From positions 1,240,001 to 1,304,000 of the forward strand of contig JAYXKI010000005.1 in NCBI GenBank assembly GCA_037892935.1: a stretch of DNA of 64,000 bases. The letters are read 5' to 3'. The notes below the pieces were generated by a model. The model worked only from the letters and a program-made list of their open reading frames with translations. It was not told the DNA's origin and searched no databases. The first letter of the stretch is position 1; each line of letters starts with the position of its first letter. Both the position numbers and the translations under genes were made by a program. Below are positions 33,880 to 44,921 of this stretch, piece by piece. This DNA is from Phlebopus portentosus (taxonomy: Eukaryota > Basidiomycota > Agaricomycetes > Boletales > Boletinellaceae).

Positions 33880-36295
33880 CTACCGCTGACTCGCCTTCGT
33901 AGAGCTCAGGTCAAGCCACCCGTCTCTCGTCGGCTTCCTTCGCATCGTGCAAGGCCGCAAACTCGACACCGGCAGGTACTCGTACACCATGCTTATCCCC
34001 GTAACTTCTCTGGCACGGTCTCGTATAACAATATCTTCCCTCTCTATGACGATATTCACACTGGTTGCGCGGGATAATGGCTGTTGAGCTCTTACTAACG
34101 CTGCTTCTGGCGTTCGTATTTCTTCCCCCGACACTGGCTTTTCTAGTTCAGCGGTGGACGTCCCAAAGCGTTCGACATCTGCGACTGTTCGCGGGGTCCT
34201 TACACAATCGTCTCGACTAGAGTTCTCGGTCCTTGAAGCTCGATTGACAGACATTAGCCATTCCGGACCTGCTTGTCCGCGCGAAGTCCAGGTGCGGGAC
34301 AATGTTGTAGTGAGCGAGACGGTGCGTTGTACTGTCTTCTTTCCAAACCAGAACATTGAGATAGACAGACCGTCTATTCCAAACGAACCCAGTAATATAT
34401 TAGTTCATGTCGCAAGAACGCGGGAAGGACACGCACGAATGATGACGGATCCCAAGACAATGAAGGAGACAATTGGATGAAGCGAAGCAGCAAGTAGCTC
34501 ATTCTGATTGCCCGGCGGATTCCTAGGTATCGGAAGTTCTGATATAGCCAGAGTGGAGATAAAGATTGCTCCAACGCCCATAGGCCCTACAGCCAATACG
34601 CATGTCAATGTCGTGCACACAAATAGAACAGTGACAGCAACTTACCAAAATGACCACAGAATAAGGCCTCCCGCCAATTATGTATATCAGGCACGAATTT
34701 GTAAAGCAATAAAATGCTTGGGATTCGTCGAAGAGCGAGGGTGGCGATGAAAAGGACGACGAGGCGCCAGGGCTGCATTCCGAGCATCATATCGTTAAAA
34801 GACCCGAAAGGGATCCAAGCGCCGATGTAAATGAAAGAAGCGCAATTCAGGACAAGGTCGATGACCGTCGAGAAGACCTCATTCTCCGTACGTGTTCTGA
34901 AGTGTCCGTCCCAAGAAATTGCAGTTCCTAGAAGCCACGGAAATTAAAGTCCGATTCGAAATAATAGAGATATATATAGAACACATATACCTACCAGCGG
35001 CAAAAGCAGCTAACAGGTCGTCGGATCCTAAAGAATTCACTATTCCGATAGTGAATATTGCGAGGGCAAGATACTGAACAACGATTGATTCTCTATCGAT
35101 GAGATCATTACGTTGGGCATATATCATGAGACGCGAAAAGACAATCCCTGAAGAGACAGTGTGAGTATATCCGACTGGACAAGTAAATTATAAGACATAC
35201 CGAGAACAGCGCCAAGGACTGTGCCTAGAATCACTTGATCTGGAAAGGAAAACAAGTGGGCAGAAAATCAGTGAGCTGTCGTCGTCGTAAACCCACACCA
35301 TACGCACACAGGCAACCGATTAGGAAGAACTTTCCAAAAGCGACACTTGTATTGCTTTCGGTAGCGAGGTATATCGAGATCGACAAAAATGGATATGCCA
35401 GACCGTCATTTGCAGCAGACTCGGCACTGCAATATCAGTTACTCGGAATGAGTACATGTACCCGAGGACTTGGTATTCTCACCTCAGGAGATGCCTAAGA
35501 TGTGCCGGGACATGTCTGGTTGCAAACTTTCCGCCAATTATCGTCGCAGAAAGCACAGGATCCGTCGGTGTTAGGCATGCAGCAATAACGAGCGAAGAGA
35601 CAAAATCCAAAGCAGGAAATAACCCTTTGATGACGCCTATGAGTTGGAGTAAGTGAGAATCAGACTGTAAGTCTAGTCTACAAAAGAGGATTGCATACCA
35701 GCAACGACAAACCATCCAAATGCCATTGTAGGTACAATCTATTAAAAAACGTTGCACGTATGATTTTTAATATTTATCATTTCATTGGTGAACATGGGGA
35801 GTATGCACCATGGCAATGAGGCTACGAGCATGCCTTGCAAGGTATGCTTTCGGAAGTTCGGCACCAATCGCGAAAAGCCCAGTGGCAAGAACGACTCGCA
35901 TAAACTCAAGCGTAATCCTGTTCACCGTCTCTGGCGTCGAGCCCCATGAGCGAGGATTGAAGATGCCTGCGCAGTGAGGTCCGATGATAACGCCGAATGC
36001 GGTTCCAAGCACCACTTCACCGAAGAACAGCTACTCCAGAAAAACATCAGCGGAAACGAAGAACAAATTGAAGTTCAATCCAAAATGCGTACTCGTTCCT
36101 TTAAAGGTAGAGAAATCAAACTAAACTAGGTGTAGAATGAATATACTCCCGAGACGCAAGAAAAGTGACTGGACTTACGAAGACGACGAAACCTCCGAGT
36201 ACGAGATATGTTATGCTCTCCGGGGTGACCTGGGTGAATGTTTATCATCTGGGAAATAGAAAGGATTTCAAACAGACCTGAGTGATATGAAGCAT
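33880..36295 (-). CDS. Na+/H+ antiporter (NHA1/Sod2 type, CPA family), copy C
   Basis: Third tandem copy and apparently the most complete. Start at 36295 (MLHITQV). Then, across introns, VTPESITYLVLGGFVVF, KER joined to LFFGEVVLGTAFGVIIGPHC, and RITLEFMRVVLATGLFAIGA. Next are LPKAYLARHARSLIAMV, VNSLGSDDLLAAFAAG with the paired Asp, GAWIPFGSFND, LRRIPSILLLYKFVPD and GPMGVGAIFISTLAISE. The C-terminal tail (about 120 residues) starts MFWFGKKTVQRTVSLTTTLS, carries DVERFGTSTAELEKP, and ends at 33880. All introns keep GT..AG. The paralogues differ mainly in the soluble tail. This copy is the best candidate for a working gene of the three. Confidence 0.87.
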
Positions 36296-36604
36296 CCTGG
36301 TTGCCTCGCCGATTAAATTATTTAGATTTATACAAAATTGTTGCTTGGCCGGAAGAATAAGAGCCCGATGCGAGACACGGGACGGTGAAGGCGGGCAAGT
36401 AAAGCGGGAAATCAAAACTTGGTTCCAGTCTAGTCTTATAAGTATCCAACATGACGCTCGGAACATTCGGCAAACGACACAACCTCACAAGCATTAAAAA
36501 TGCACGCACAATTGCCAATAAGAATCGAGCATTGATCATCAATTTCATAGCAGCTGACAGATGAAGAGAAGTAGGAGGGTGACAATTCTACATACACTAT
36601 GCAA
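36296..36604. other. spacer between antiporter C promoter and RPS2 3' end
   Basis: No gene, RNA or repeat was seen in about 310 bp. It presumably carries the antiporter C promoter and the RPS2 3' UTR. Confidence 0.4.
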
Positions 36605-37489
36605 TCAGTACAGGCCCGCCTTCTTCGCTGCCATCTGCAAATGCGCGGAGTGCTCATCGTACGGGAACTTGCTCGGTGGAATCTCGCGCCAGAGATCAGG
36701 CGTAAGGAATGCGTACGTCTTGGTGATCTGTGAAATCATTGAGAAAACAGAGGGTAATATTGAATGGAATGCTTACAGCCGCGAAGGTCGCCTTCAAGAA
36801 GTTACCCATCGTTGCAGTAGAACCTTTCGATTGTGTATAGCAGTCTTCTACTCCAGCAAGCTGGAGAAGTCGTTTTGAGGCTGGAGCAGCGACGATACCC
36901 GTTCCCCGGGGAGCAGGAATAAGCCGACACATGACACTTCCGACCTTCCCGCTGACCTTGCTTGGTACCGTATGCGGCGCACCGAGTGCAGCACCCCAGT
37001 ACCCACGACGGACAGGAATAACAGACAGCTTCGCGAGGATGATAGCACCACGGATAGCAGTTGCGACTTCCTTCGCGCACTTGACACCCAGACCGACGTG
37101 TCCGTCGAAGTCACCGATAGCGACGAACGCCTTGAAACGCGTGCGCTGACCGGCACGCGTCTGCTTTTGCACAGGCATGATTTTCATCACTTCATCCTTG
37201 AGCTTGGGGAGGAAGAAGTCGACGATTTGGTATTCTTTGACGGGCAGCGAGAAGAGGTAGATTTCCTCCATTGACTTGATCTTGCCGTCTTTTACGAGAC
37301 GGCCGAGCTTAGTGACTGGGGCCCTTCAAAATTGAGAGTCAGTTCCCGCCGAATAGCCTCGATGCACAGATCTACTCACCATTCCTTCTCCTCGTCCCTG
37401 CGACCGCCTCGACGACCGCGACCGCGACCACGCCTGTCACCACCACGCCCTCGTCCAAATCCACCGCGTCCGCGTCCAGAATCAGCCAT
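36605..37489 (-). CDS. RPS2: 40S ribosomal protein S2 (uS5)
   Basis: Small-subunit protein at the decoding/mRNA entry region. Start at 37489 ([20 protein letters not shown]), with the typical Arg/Gly-rich N-tail. An intron near 37325-37378 is followed by [20 protein letters not shown]. The S5 N-domain has [20 protein letters not shown]. The C-domain has [40 protein letters not shown] and [20 protein letters not shown]. After an intron near 36728-36778 the protein ends [16 protein letters not shown] ... KKAGLY with the stop at 36605-36607. Length about 260 residues, normal for eukaryotes. Highly conserved with no defects. A further noncoding 5' exon may exist just upstream of 37489. Confidence 0.96.
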
Positions 37490-38252
37490 GATTTTTTAGT
37501 TTTCTATAGAACGAAGCATTCAGCATCCATGCATACGTCTGAGTGTCATCCACTCCGTATGCTGTCCATCCATCGCAATCGACTCAACCAGCCATCTCCG
37601 TACTTGGCAGCAGCAGCATTCATGAATGTAGATGGATACGGACCAGATACTCACAGAATGTGATACAGATACGTACACGTCGAGAGGAGCGTCTTCAACA
37701 AGTAGTCGACTCTGCGGTCCAAATCACTGATATCGGCTTATTTCCTTATTTGGTTGCGCGGTCATGACTTCGATCCGCCAAGCATAGAATAAATACAAAA
37801 TAAATCCAGAAACGAAACGGATAACAGTATATATGAATTATTTTTATTTGAGGAACTAGTGCGAATAATATACTTGTGAGTACATAGCCGTCCTGGAACT
37901 ACTTGAGAAGCTACGTGTACTAATTGGATAAAATTTCTCAAAGGCCAAAATATTTATTATAATGACAGGACACCTCCGAGTTCGTAACTCGGATTACTTC
38001 AATCAATAAGTTTCCCTTACGGCGTCCAGTCCGAGGTCAGAATGAATGAAGAGCAAGCTAAGGAACGAACGATGAGCACAGGATGAGTTTTCCTGCTTAG
38101 TCATCACCCTGTAACCGACGCATACAGTAGAATGAATCTCATTCATTGACCACCACCATCTCACCTGACCCCTCAGTTCAGCTCAACCGTCTCTTGCGCT
38201 TTTCGCAACCATCTCTTTTCGTCGCAATCCGTCACCAAGTTGGAAGGACACA
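37490..38252. promoter_or_regulatory. divergent intergenic region RPS2 / antizyme
   Basis: About 760 bp between two head-to-head genes. No ORF I can support. AT-rich tracts occur around 37790-37960, and there is a C/T-rich stretch just before the antizyme start. It probably contains both promoters. Confidence 0.4.
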
Positions 38253-39552
38253 ATGTCGAATTTAGTTTCCAATTTTTCAAATCAACAACAGTTTAGTCTT
38301 TGCCCCGCGTACGTCTGTTTTGTCTTGTCCCGTTGTGCCGTATACTTCTTCCGTCGCTTCTCGTATTCACTCAAATTGCTTTCTGTTTTTCAGCAACGGT
38401 CGTCAAGCCGTTGGGGATGGGGCTTTCTCTGTTGACGCTGTGAACTCTGACGTCCTTGCCGTATGTCAAGTGCAGGGCTCCGACGACATTTACTACTACA
38501 GGTGAGTACCTCCGCAGCTCAGAATACATCTGCTTCCTAACTGCAACTCTCTCCAGTACTACGTTCTCTGGAGGCAGCACGTGGCGTTTTTGACGCCCCG
38601 AAAGAAAAAATCCCGCCTGATATCTCGTCCAGAGGTATCAGCAACGGTGGGTCACTGGACAGTGTGAGAGGCTGGCCAGTGTCACGTTCGTCTTCCCCTT
38701 CTTCCTCCGATTCCGATTCCAGCATTTCGTCTGCTTCCCCGTCGTCCGTTCATTCGCCGATAAAAGGAAGCGGAACTAATATTAATAACAAGTATCCAAA
38801 TGTCGTTTACCCGCACACTCCGCCCCACTCGAATCCGTCGCTTGATAAGAACAATGGCTTCGAAGAGGGCATGGGCGTTCTTCCAGCGCACAAGGACCGC
38901 TCGAATACGAGCGTCCCATCGTACTCCACACCTCGTGACATTCCCATACCCAACATCAAACAAATTCAGACCGGCATTAACAATAAAGGGCACAATGCTT
39001 TCCCCCACAAACCAGCCACGCCTCCGCTGACACCGGACTCTTCTCCTAGCTCCGGTTCAGCCGCGCCCTTTGATTCTCAGGATGATGCAGCGTACGACTT
39101 CCTTGTAAGGCTGTTCCCTGGTTCAGCGCGCGTTGCGCAGAAGTACGGGAAGAGTGTTCGGATTTCCTCTTCTGAGCTCGCTGTCGAGACATCCCCCGAG
39201 GGCGCTGGGTTCGTATTCGAAGGAATCGTTCTAGATGCCCCGGGCCGTCCACGTACATTGTACATCGACGGAAAGGGCGCAGAGAACGTCAAGCTGAGAG
39301 AAAGGTACGGTGGCATTCTGTTTTTCACTCCATCTTCCCTCGAACTAAATATGATATCGCTATAGTATTGTGGCTTTGCTTGACCTCGCCGATGAACACC
39401 TCGAATGTTCCGCCCTCGTTATTGCGCTGGAACGCTCTAGCCCTGCCCTCGCTGGTCTGCTGCACTCGTTTATGTATGTTGGAGCAAGCGTCGTCACCCA
39501 TCCTCCGTATCCGGTAGACGATGCCTACGTCCTTGTTGGGATTGAAATTTAG
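38253..39552 (+). CDS. OAZ1: ornithine decarboxylase antizyme (two ORFs joined by +1 frameshift)
   Basis: Antizyme binds ornithine decarboxylase, inhibits it and sends it to the proteasome; its synthesis needs polyamine-stimulated +1 frameshifting. ORF1 starts at 38253 (MSNLVSNFSNQQQFSLCP). After introns near 38307 and 38502 it reads AVGDGAFSVDAVNSDVLAVC, DIYYYSTTFSGGSTWRF, then TGA at 38591-38593. Skipping one base (T38591) continues in the +1 frame as FDAPKEKIPPDISSR with no stop up to the antizyme domain. That domain carries FLVRLFPGSARVAQKYG, GRPRTLYIDGKGAENVKLRE and, after an intron near 39309-39365, SIVALLDLADEHLECSALVI. The end is LLHSFMYVGASVVTHPPYPV ... VLVGIEI at 39552. A Ser-rich linker precedes the domain. 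Confidence 0.92.
38585..38594 (+). promoter_or_regulatory. programmed +1 ribosomal frameshift site (CGT TTT TGA C)
   Basis: ORF1 of the antizyme ends in CGU UUU UGA. The +1 frame (UUU, skip U, GAC) is open for over 230 codons and contains the antizyme domain. The stop codon context UUU-UGA is a known slippery arrangement in some antizymes. The 3' GACGCC follows directly. Confidence 0.85.
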
Positions 39553-40000
39553 ATCTAGGTTGAGATGGAGTCTGGTTAATCGACTCATGGGGTATTTTGA
39601 AGTGCTGGGTGGAATAGTTTGGATTAGACGTGAAGGGATTTCTTTTTTACTTCCTTTCCTTTTCTTTCTTCTTGGTTTATGTACAGTCTTTTTTCTCTGT
39701 ATGTTCATAATGAGATCGATATGCTTTTTCCGGAGATAAAGCGTGATACTTCCAGTTTGTGATCGCCGTGAACAAGTCTAATCTCATCTAAATCTGAGTC
39801 TGTTTCTCGCTTCCCGATGCATGTCCCTTTACGTCGTTGGACACGCTCTTTGCTCCAACAGTGCAACACGACTCAATCGGTCGACGGTCTCTGCTTTCAT
39901 CCTCATCCAACGTTAGAAAAGTTGTCTCGTCGAGAGCTTGACGTCTCTCAGATTCTCTCTATTGTGTTATTCGTTCTTTGTATGCTACTACTGAGCTGAG
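39553..40000. other. antizyme 3' flank / Smr gene promoter
   Basis: T-rich 3' region to about 39720, then C/T-rich sequence before the next start. No gene seen. Confidence 0.4.
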
Positions 40001-41079
40001 ATGTCTTTCTTCGAGTCGCTATTCCGTTTTCTCGTCAAGGCCATATGTGGTTCCTCGAAACCTCAAGATGAAGGGCGGCCTCCATATCATCACCAGCAAC
40101 AACAACAACACCAGCAAGAGCCATATGTCGGACAGCAGAATGGACAACCTGTTTCATATCCTCCGCATCACCAGCAGCAGCAACAGCAGCATGGCAAACC
40201 ATTCGTGCGCCGCGGCGTTATTCCTCTCCTCTTATTCGTCATACTTACTTTCTAAACTCGACAGCACCACAATAACTACCTCGCGAACGCACAAGACCCG
40301 CATTACCTTTCCCTGCGCAAAGATGTGGAAGACCTAGATGAGGAGATGGACCGCGTCTTCAGCGCGAGCCGCGAGGCGTACCAGAGCGGGGACGGCGCGA
40401 GGGCGAAGGAGCTGTCCGATGAAGGGAAGAAGATGAAGGCGAGGCAGGAGAGGCTGAATCGCGAGGCGGCGGAATGGATTTTCGAGAGTGAGTCCTGAAC
40501 CTAATATTTTCTTTCCTTGTCGTCATGGGGTTTGGTGGTGTCACGGAAATATTGAGCTGATGGCATCTACTACTTATGCTATGCTATAGAGAATAACGCA
40601 GGAAGGGAGCCTGGGGAGATCGACCTTCATGGTCTTCGGGCTGACGAGGCTGTCGAGCGGACTGACCGGTTCATCCTTGACTGTCGACAGAAAGGTATCA
40701 CCGATCTGCGTCTCATCGTCGGTAAGTGTCCGATACCAAATTTGCCAATAAACCCATAATGTTCGTGCGTGTACTAATTGATCACTTTTTTTATTGTTTT
40801 CAGGAAAGGGTAATCATTCGCAGAACCACCATGCCGTGTTGAAGCCCCGCATCGAGGAGCTCATGAGGAAGTAAGCACAAGACATTTCGAATATTATTCC
40901 ACATATGGTCCTGACCTACGCAAAACAGACACAATGTGGTTGCTGAGATTGACCCAGATAATTCTGGAGTCTTACTTGTTCATCTGGACAGCGGAGCCCC
41001 GACGAGAGGGAGGGCGATTGACCCTGATGAGATTACTAGACGTCTGGGTGATGAGGATAAGGGCTGTATTATAATGTAA
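40001..41079 (+). CDS. Smr-domain protein with DUF1771
   Basis: Start at 40001 (MSFFESLFRFLVKAICGSSK). A Gln/His-rich stretch (HHQQQQQHQQEP, HHQQQQQQHGKPF) leads to an intron (about 40205-40265). Then comes a DUF1771-like helical segment, YLSLRKDVEDLDEEMDRVFS and AKELSDEGKKMKARQERLN. After an intron near 40488-40588 the Smr domain reads EIDLHGLRADEAVERTDRFI, then LRLIVGKGNHSQNHHAVLKP, and, past introns near 40722-40803 and 40873-40928, the end GDEDKGCIIM. The DLHG and GKGNHS motifs are those of Smr domains, which act as endonuclease or nucleic-acid-binding modules in mRNA surveillance (Cue2/N4BP2 relatives). Which role applies here is not visible. Confidence 0.88.
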
Positions 41080-41233
41080 ATGTATTGTAAAGGGACATTT
41101 TGATAGAGGACATGAATATTGTAGCAATTCAGATTTGAGATGTTGCGTGTGATGATAGGATAGAATTCAGGTGACGATCCGGCGCGGATTGGATCTGAGC
41201 TGCTGCGTCGCTGCTTCCGATTCAACCTCGACC

Positions 41234-42014
41234 ATGGCGGTCATGGAGGCTGCACTCCGCCACTCCCCCAGACTCGCCTCCTCACCATGGCTTATCCTAC
41301 AGACCCGGTCTAACAGGAGGTCTTTCAAGCGACGCACCTACTCAACCCGTCTCAGAAATCCATACCCATTTCCGGGCGTAACTGACCCGACACCGTACCA
41401 GATATTCCATCTCATGCCAGATGCTTCTCCTTCGGACGTCAAACAGCGCTGTAAGCCTGTTATATAACCAGAGAGTGACGTTATTTATTTATTTTTTGGG
41501 TAGATTACGAGCTCGTCCGTCTGTACCACCCCGACTCCGCAGAGTCCCGCACACGCGAGCCAGACGCCTCGCGCCGGCATGCGCAGTTCAGCGCCATCAC
41601 TCGCGCTTACACACGCCTGCAGAAACGCTCCGGAGGGGAGCTTGGTCTGGATGCAGACGTCGCCGAGGGAGTTGTGAGTCCGTGGACGCGTGCTCCGAGT
41701 ATGCATCAAAGACGGTACGACGAACCGCGGTTCGTGGATGATAGGTGGAAAGATCGGTTCTTGTGGGGTATTCTTGGTTTCGTGCGTGCTTCGCCGTCTT
41801 GTCTCGTGGACATATGTGTCTGACGCGTATATTCTATATGTGCTAGTCATTTGTGACAATCGCTGCACAGACCTTAGTTATTCGACGGCGAAGGTTTCAG
41901 GACGTAGCTGATTCCCTCCACGCGGGCGAACCTGTTCCCATTCGTTGGAGCTCACCTGCAGCAAGTACTGGCAGCGATGAAGATTTGCTCAAGCTCAAAC
42001 GTCCGAAGCAGTAA
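41234..42014 (+). CDS. J-domain (DnaJ-like) protein, probably mitochondrial
   Basis: Start at 41234 (MAVMEAALRHSPRLASSP), with an Arg/Ser-rich N-terminus (RSNRRSFKRRTYSTRLRNP) resembling a mitochondrial presequence. The J-domain follows: TPYQIFHLMPDASPSDVKQR, an intron at about 41452-41502, then YYELVRLYHPDSAESR with the HPD motif. The third helix is FSAITRAYTRLQKRSGGELG. The C-terminal part contains DRWKDRFLWGILGF, an intron near 41781-41847, then SFVTIAAQTLVIRRRRFQDV (a probable single membrane helix) and an end at 42014. This is a J-protein with a C-terminal anchor, most like fungal DnaJ-like proteins of mitochondria. The client is unknown. Confidence 0.82.
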
Positions 42015-42302
42015 TAGAATGACATATTGTCTACGTTAATTCACAGTATGTTCAAATAAAAGCCAATAAAAGGCTAATCAACTCTGCTAGTCTTGACCTC
42101 TATTGTAGCACACTAACTACAGGAAGGTCGGATTCACAAAGCGATGTGTACTGTACAACTTTGTTTCGAAGCAATCCGACGGCCCGCATCGGATCATCAG
42201 CTAGTTCATGGATACTCGCCTAGACTTCAACGCTAGAGTTAGCATCGTCAAATTCAAGATGACCGCGTGAATACTTTCGACTTACCAGTTCGGAATACAA
42301 TT

Positions 42303-43288
42303 TTAAACTGGGTATCTGCTCAACAACTCGTTCAGACATCTGGCGACAATGCCAACAGCCTCTTCAACCATGCTTTGCCCCTCGGGAGGTACTCTGCGCA
42401 AGAAGCGCACGAATCGATCAGGGTGCCATCTTCGGAGCGCTTCCTTGATTCTTTCCCTCGGAGTCAGCGTATTTGAATGTGTATCCGACAGCAGGAACGC
42501 GGAAATGGCTTGAAGCGTGATGGACGAAGGATCCGAAGGTCGGCTTAGCGTCGGCCAAGGAATGCTCGAAAATGACAACGGATCAGAAGAAGACGAAATA
42601 GCAGCCCAATTCTCCTCGTAAACCATCCACGCATTTGCCGTCGTCCTATTCGCTATCGCCTTTGCCCTTCTCGCCCTTCCGCGCTCCTCATCCGCACGTC
42701 CCAGACACATCTCTTCCAGCATCCGTAGCCGCTCAGCTTCTCGTTGCATAAGCAACCTCGCCTGAATCCGTCGGACTTCATTCTGGATGAGCCGAGTGCG
42801 TTCGGCTTCGCGCGCTGCGGCTATCCGGCGCGTCTCCTCCTGGATCATCCATATACGGACTTGGAAATCGACGTCATGCTCTGCTAATTCGTCGCAAGAG
42901 CGCTGATACCCTCTCGTCGCGTACGGAACAACGGATCTGCGTGTTCGTGTTTCGATTCGCCCTCCCTGGTTATTGGGTGTGTATACGATTTGGTGCGCGT
43001 CCCCGCGCATGCGTGTCCATGCTCATGCGCATGCCAATGGGGAGGGGTCTGGTCCTCGTTGGTACCACCTGTCCGTCGACGATGCCTCGAGTCTTCCTCG
43101 TGAGGCAGCGGCGTTCGCGCGCGCTTGGGTAGTTGAGTAGCACCAAGACCTGAACTAGTAGCGTATGGGAAACCCTTTTTCTCAAAGCTCGAACCTGGCG
43201 TCTTCGAACGTGGAATGTTAAAACTCGCTGAACGGTGAAAGGGGCGTTTAGCGTCGTAACACGCAGCGGGCGCCATTGGCGGTACCAT
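42303..43288 (-). CDS. NFKBIL1-like protein with J-like C-terminal motif
   Basis: Start at 43288 (MVPPMAPAACYDAKRPFH). The N-terminal third is basic and His-rich (HWHAHEHGHACAG). A 50-bp intron at 42937-42986 (GTATAC..CAG) joins KS to SVVPYATRGYQRSCDELAEH and restores one continuous frame. An Arg/Glu-rich predicted coiled coil follows (RRIAAAREAERTRLIQNEVR and onwards). The C-terminus has SRPSDPSSITLQAISAFLLS, IKEALRRWHPDRFVRFLRRV and EAVGIVARCLNELLSRYPV. The RWHPD-F element followed by a VxxVARxLN helix is what I recall from NFKBIL1 proteins and their fungal relatives. Convergent with the J-protein gene. The function is not established from sequence. Confidence 0.7.
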
Positions 43289-44114
43289 GATAATGACAAA
43301 TTAGTGCTTTTAAGAACTTGAAGAAAAGCTTGGAGGTTGAACGTTGTGGCGACGGAGAATCGGGAGGACGAAAAGGCTGTAGCGGAGGAACTTGTGTCTC
43401 GAGAAAGTTTGACGGAGAGGGTGGAACGGAGGCTTTACAGTTTCTACATTCACCTACCCAATGAGGCTCACTGCATGCAGGAAAAGTGCTGGTATAGTGG
43501 AAGAGTACACTTGGAACATGCTTACTACCAGGATACTTCATACAAGCTTTGCATTACTTCCGGGAATGGAATTTGGATCGTGGGCCGTTGACCCGGTTTC
43601 GGAGCTTGTCTTCTTGGGGATGAGAATGAGGATTCGCCCCTGTGCTTAGAAGAAGTGAACAAAGTAAGTACGTCGTTCTAGCTGCCTCACCTGAACCGCG
43701 CTGCACTCGGCATTGAGTAGAGAAGCATTTCCTGGTTCTATGACGAAGCCTTGGGGGACACGTTGCTTTGTGTTTCGTTTGCTGCGCAGAGATCAGAGGT
43801 CGATATGGTACTTTGCTGTGATGTGGAATTCACAAAGATCGTTCTGAACACGCAAAAGCGTGTTTCATCATATCCTGATAAAGGAGCATATATCTTATCT
43901 CATTCGCTCAATTTCTATGCGATCGGAGTATCTAATTTTGCCAGGGATATATCGAAGGCTATTTGTCAAAGATGTTTGCCTTGACTGAACTTGGAGTAGT
44001 TGACAAACTGAATTATAAAGCCGAAAGGTCGTTACAGCAAATCGTTCAACTTTCGGGTAGAACAAGAACGGCTCTTCATACTTTATACTCCCAGAGGAAA
44101 AAGTCCATGACAGA
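43289..44114. other. intergenic, no supported gene
   Basis: Short overlapping ORFs exist on both strands (for example a minus-strand reading 43248-43541 beginning MKYPGSKHVPSVLF), but none shows a domain or convincing codon pattern. The minus reading could be an alternative 5' exon of the NFKBIL1-like gene. Confidence 0.35.
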
Positions 44115-44921
44115 TCAGTTGGAGCCACCACGCAAGTTCAAGACTATGGGCAGGTAACAGTCAGAAAGTTAAATCGGCATAAAAAGCAAAGTTTCTTACC
44201 CAGATGAAGTGTCTTCTTATCCGTGATATCGTATGACTTGAGAGTGTTATCATTTGCCAGTTGCTTACCACCAAAGATCAAAGTCTGCTGCACTGTGGGG
44301 ATACTATCGAGTGTCAAAATATTATATTAGCAAATTCAATGTGGCGGCGGCCAAAGAAATATTCGCCACGTACCCTTCCTTCTCCTGCACCTTTTCCTTG
44401 ACATCTGCGACTGTAGCAGGCTTATCGTCGGAGTGTTCAACCTGAATTGTGACCGTCTTGCCTGTCAGAGTCTTTACGTAGATCGTGAGCGTAGTTGAGA
44501 CAGATGCAGGCTGAGTTGGAGCAGCGGGCGCCGCCGGGACGGTCGGAGCTGTAGGTACAGTCGGCGCAGGCTGAGTCGGGGCTGCAGGCGTTTCTGGGGC
44601 GGCTGGAGCTTGCATACCTATAGGTTCGGTCTGTACAGGCTGAGTCGGAGCTGGAGTTCCAGCAGGAGCAGTCCCCACTGCCCCTGCTAAGGCTGTAGCT
44701 GCCGCATCAGCAGTTGGTACAATCTGCGTCGTAACTTGAGACGTCACAGGTGCACCTGGCCGAGCTGGTGCTGGTGGTACAGGAGGAACCGGAGTATGAG
44801 TAGAAGGTGGCACTGGCACCTCATTTTGAATCTGCTCCGGAGTGATCTCGACGACATCAGGTCGCCCAGACTCTGATTGGTTGGGTGTTTGTTGGTCGTT
44901 GGAATTGTTAGGAGTAGACAT
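44115..44921 (-). CDS. ubiquitin-like protein with Pro/Ala-rich N-terminal extension
   Basis: Start at 44921 (MSTPNNSNDQQTPNQSESGR). About 145 residues of Pro/Ala/Thr-rich low-complexity sequence follow. The ubiquitin fold then begins LTIYVKTLTGKTVTIQVEHS, then DVKEKVQEKEG. An intron near 44306-44375 leads to IPTVQQTLIFGGKQLANDNT, LKSYDITDKKTLHL, and an intron near 44147-44198 to VLNLRGGSN-stop (44115-44117). Equivalents of ubiquitin Lys6, 11, 27, 29, 33 and 48, Leu8, Ile44 and Val70 are kept. Lys63 is replaced (Asp at that place, Lys just after). Arg72 is replaced by Asn, and a three-residue insertion lies before TVADV. The LRGG is followed by SN, like an unprocessed precursor. It is not a standard ubiquitin, Rub1 or ribosomal fusion. 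Confidence 0.88.

Noticed and set aside
38664..39365. Independent gene starting at 38664 (GTG)
   Set aside because: No ATG; the frame extends upstream without a stop to the antizyme shift site, so it is ORF2 of the antizyme.
42970..43288. Frameshift in the NFKBIL1-like gene
   Set aside because: A 50-bp GT..AG intron at 42937-42986 restores the frame exactly.
44115..44921. Ubiquitin-ribosomal protein fusion (UBI3/UBI4 type)
   Set aside because: The extension is N-terminal and Pro/Ala-rich, the tail after LRGG is only SN, and no ribosomal protein follows.
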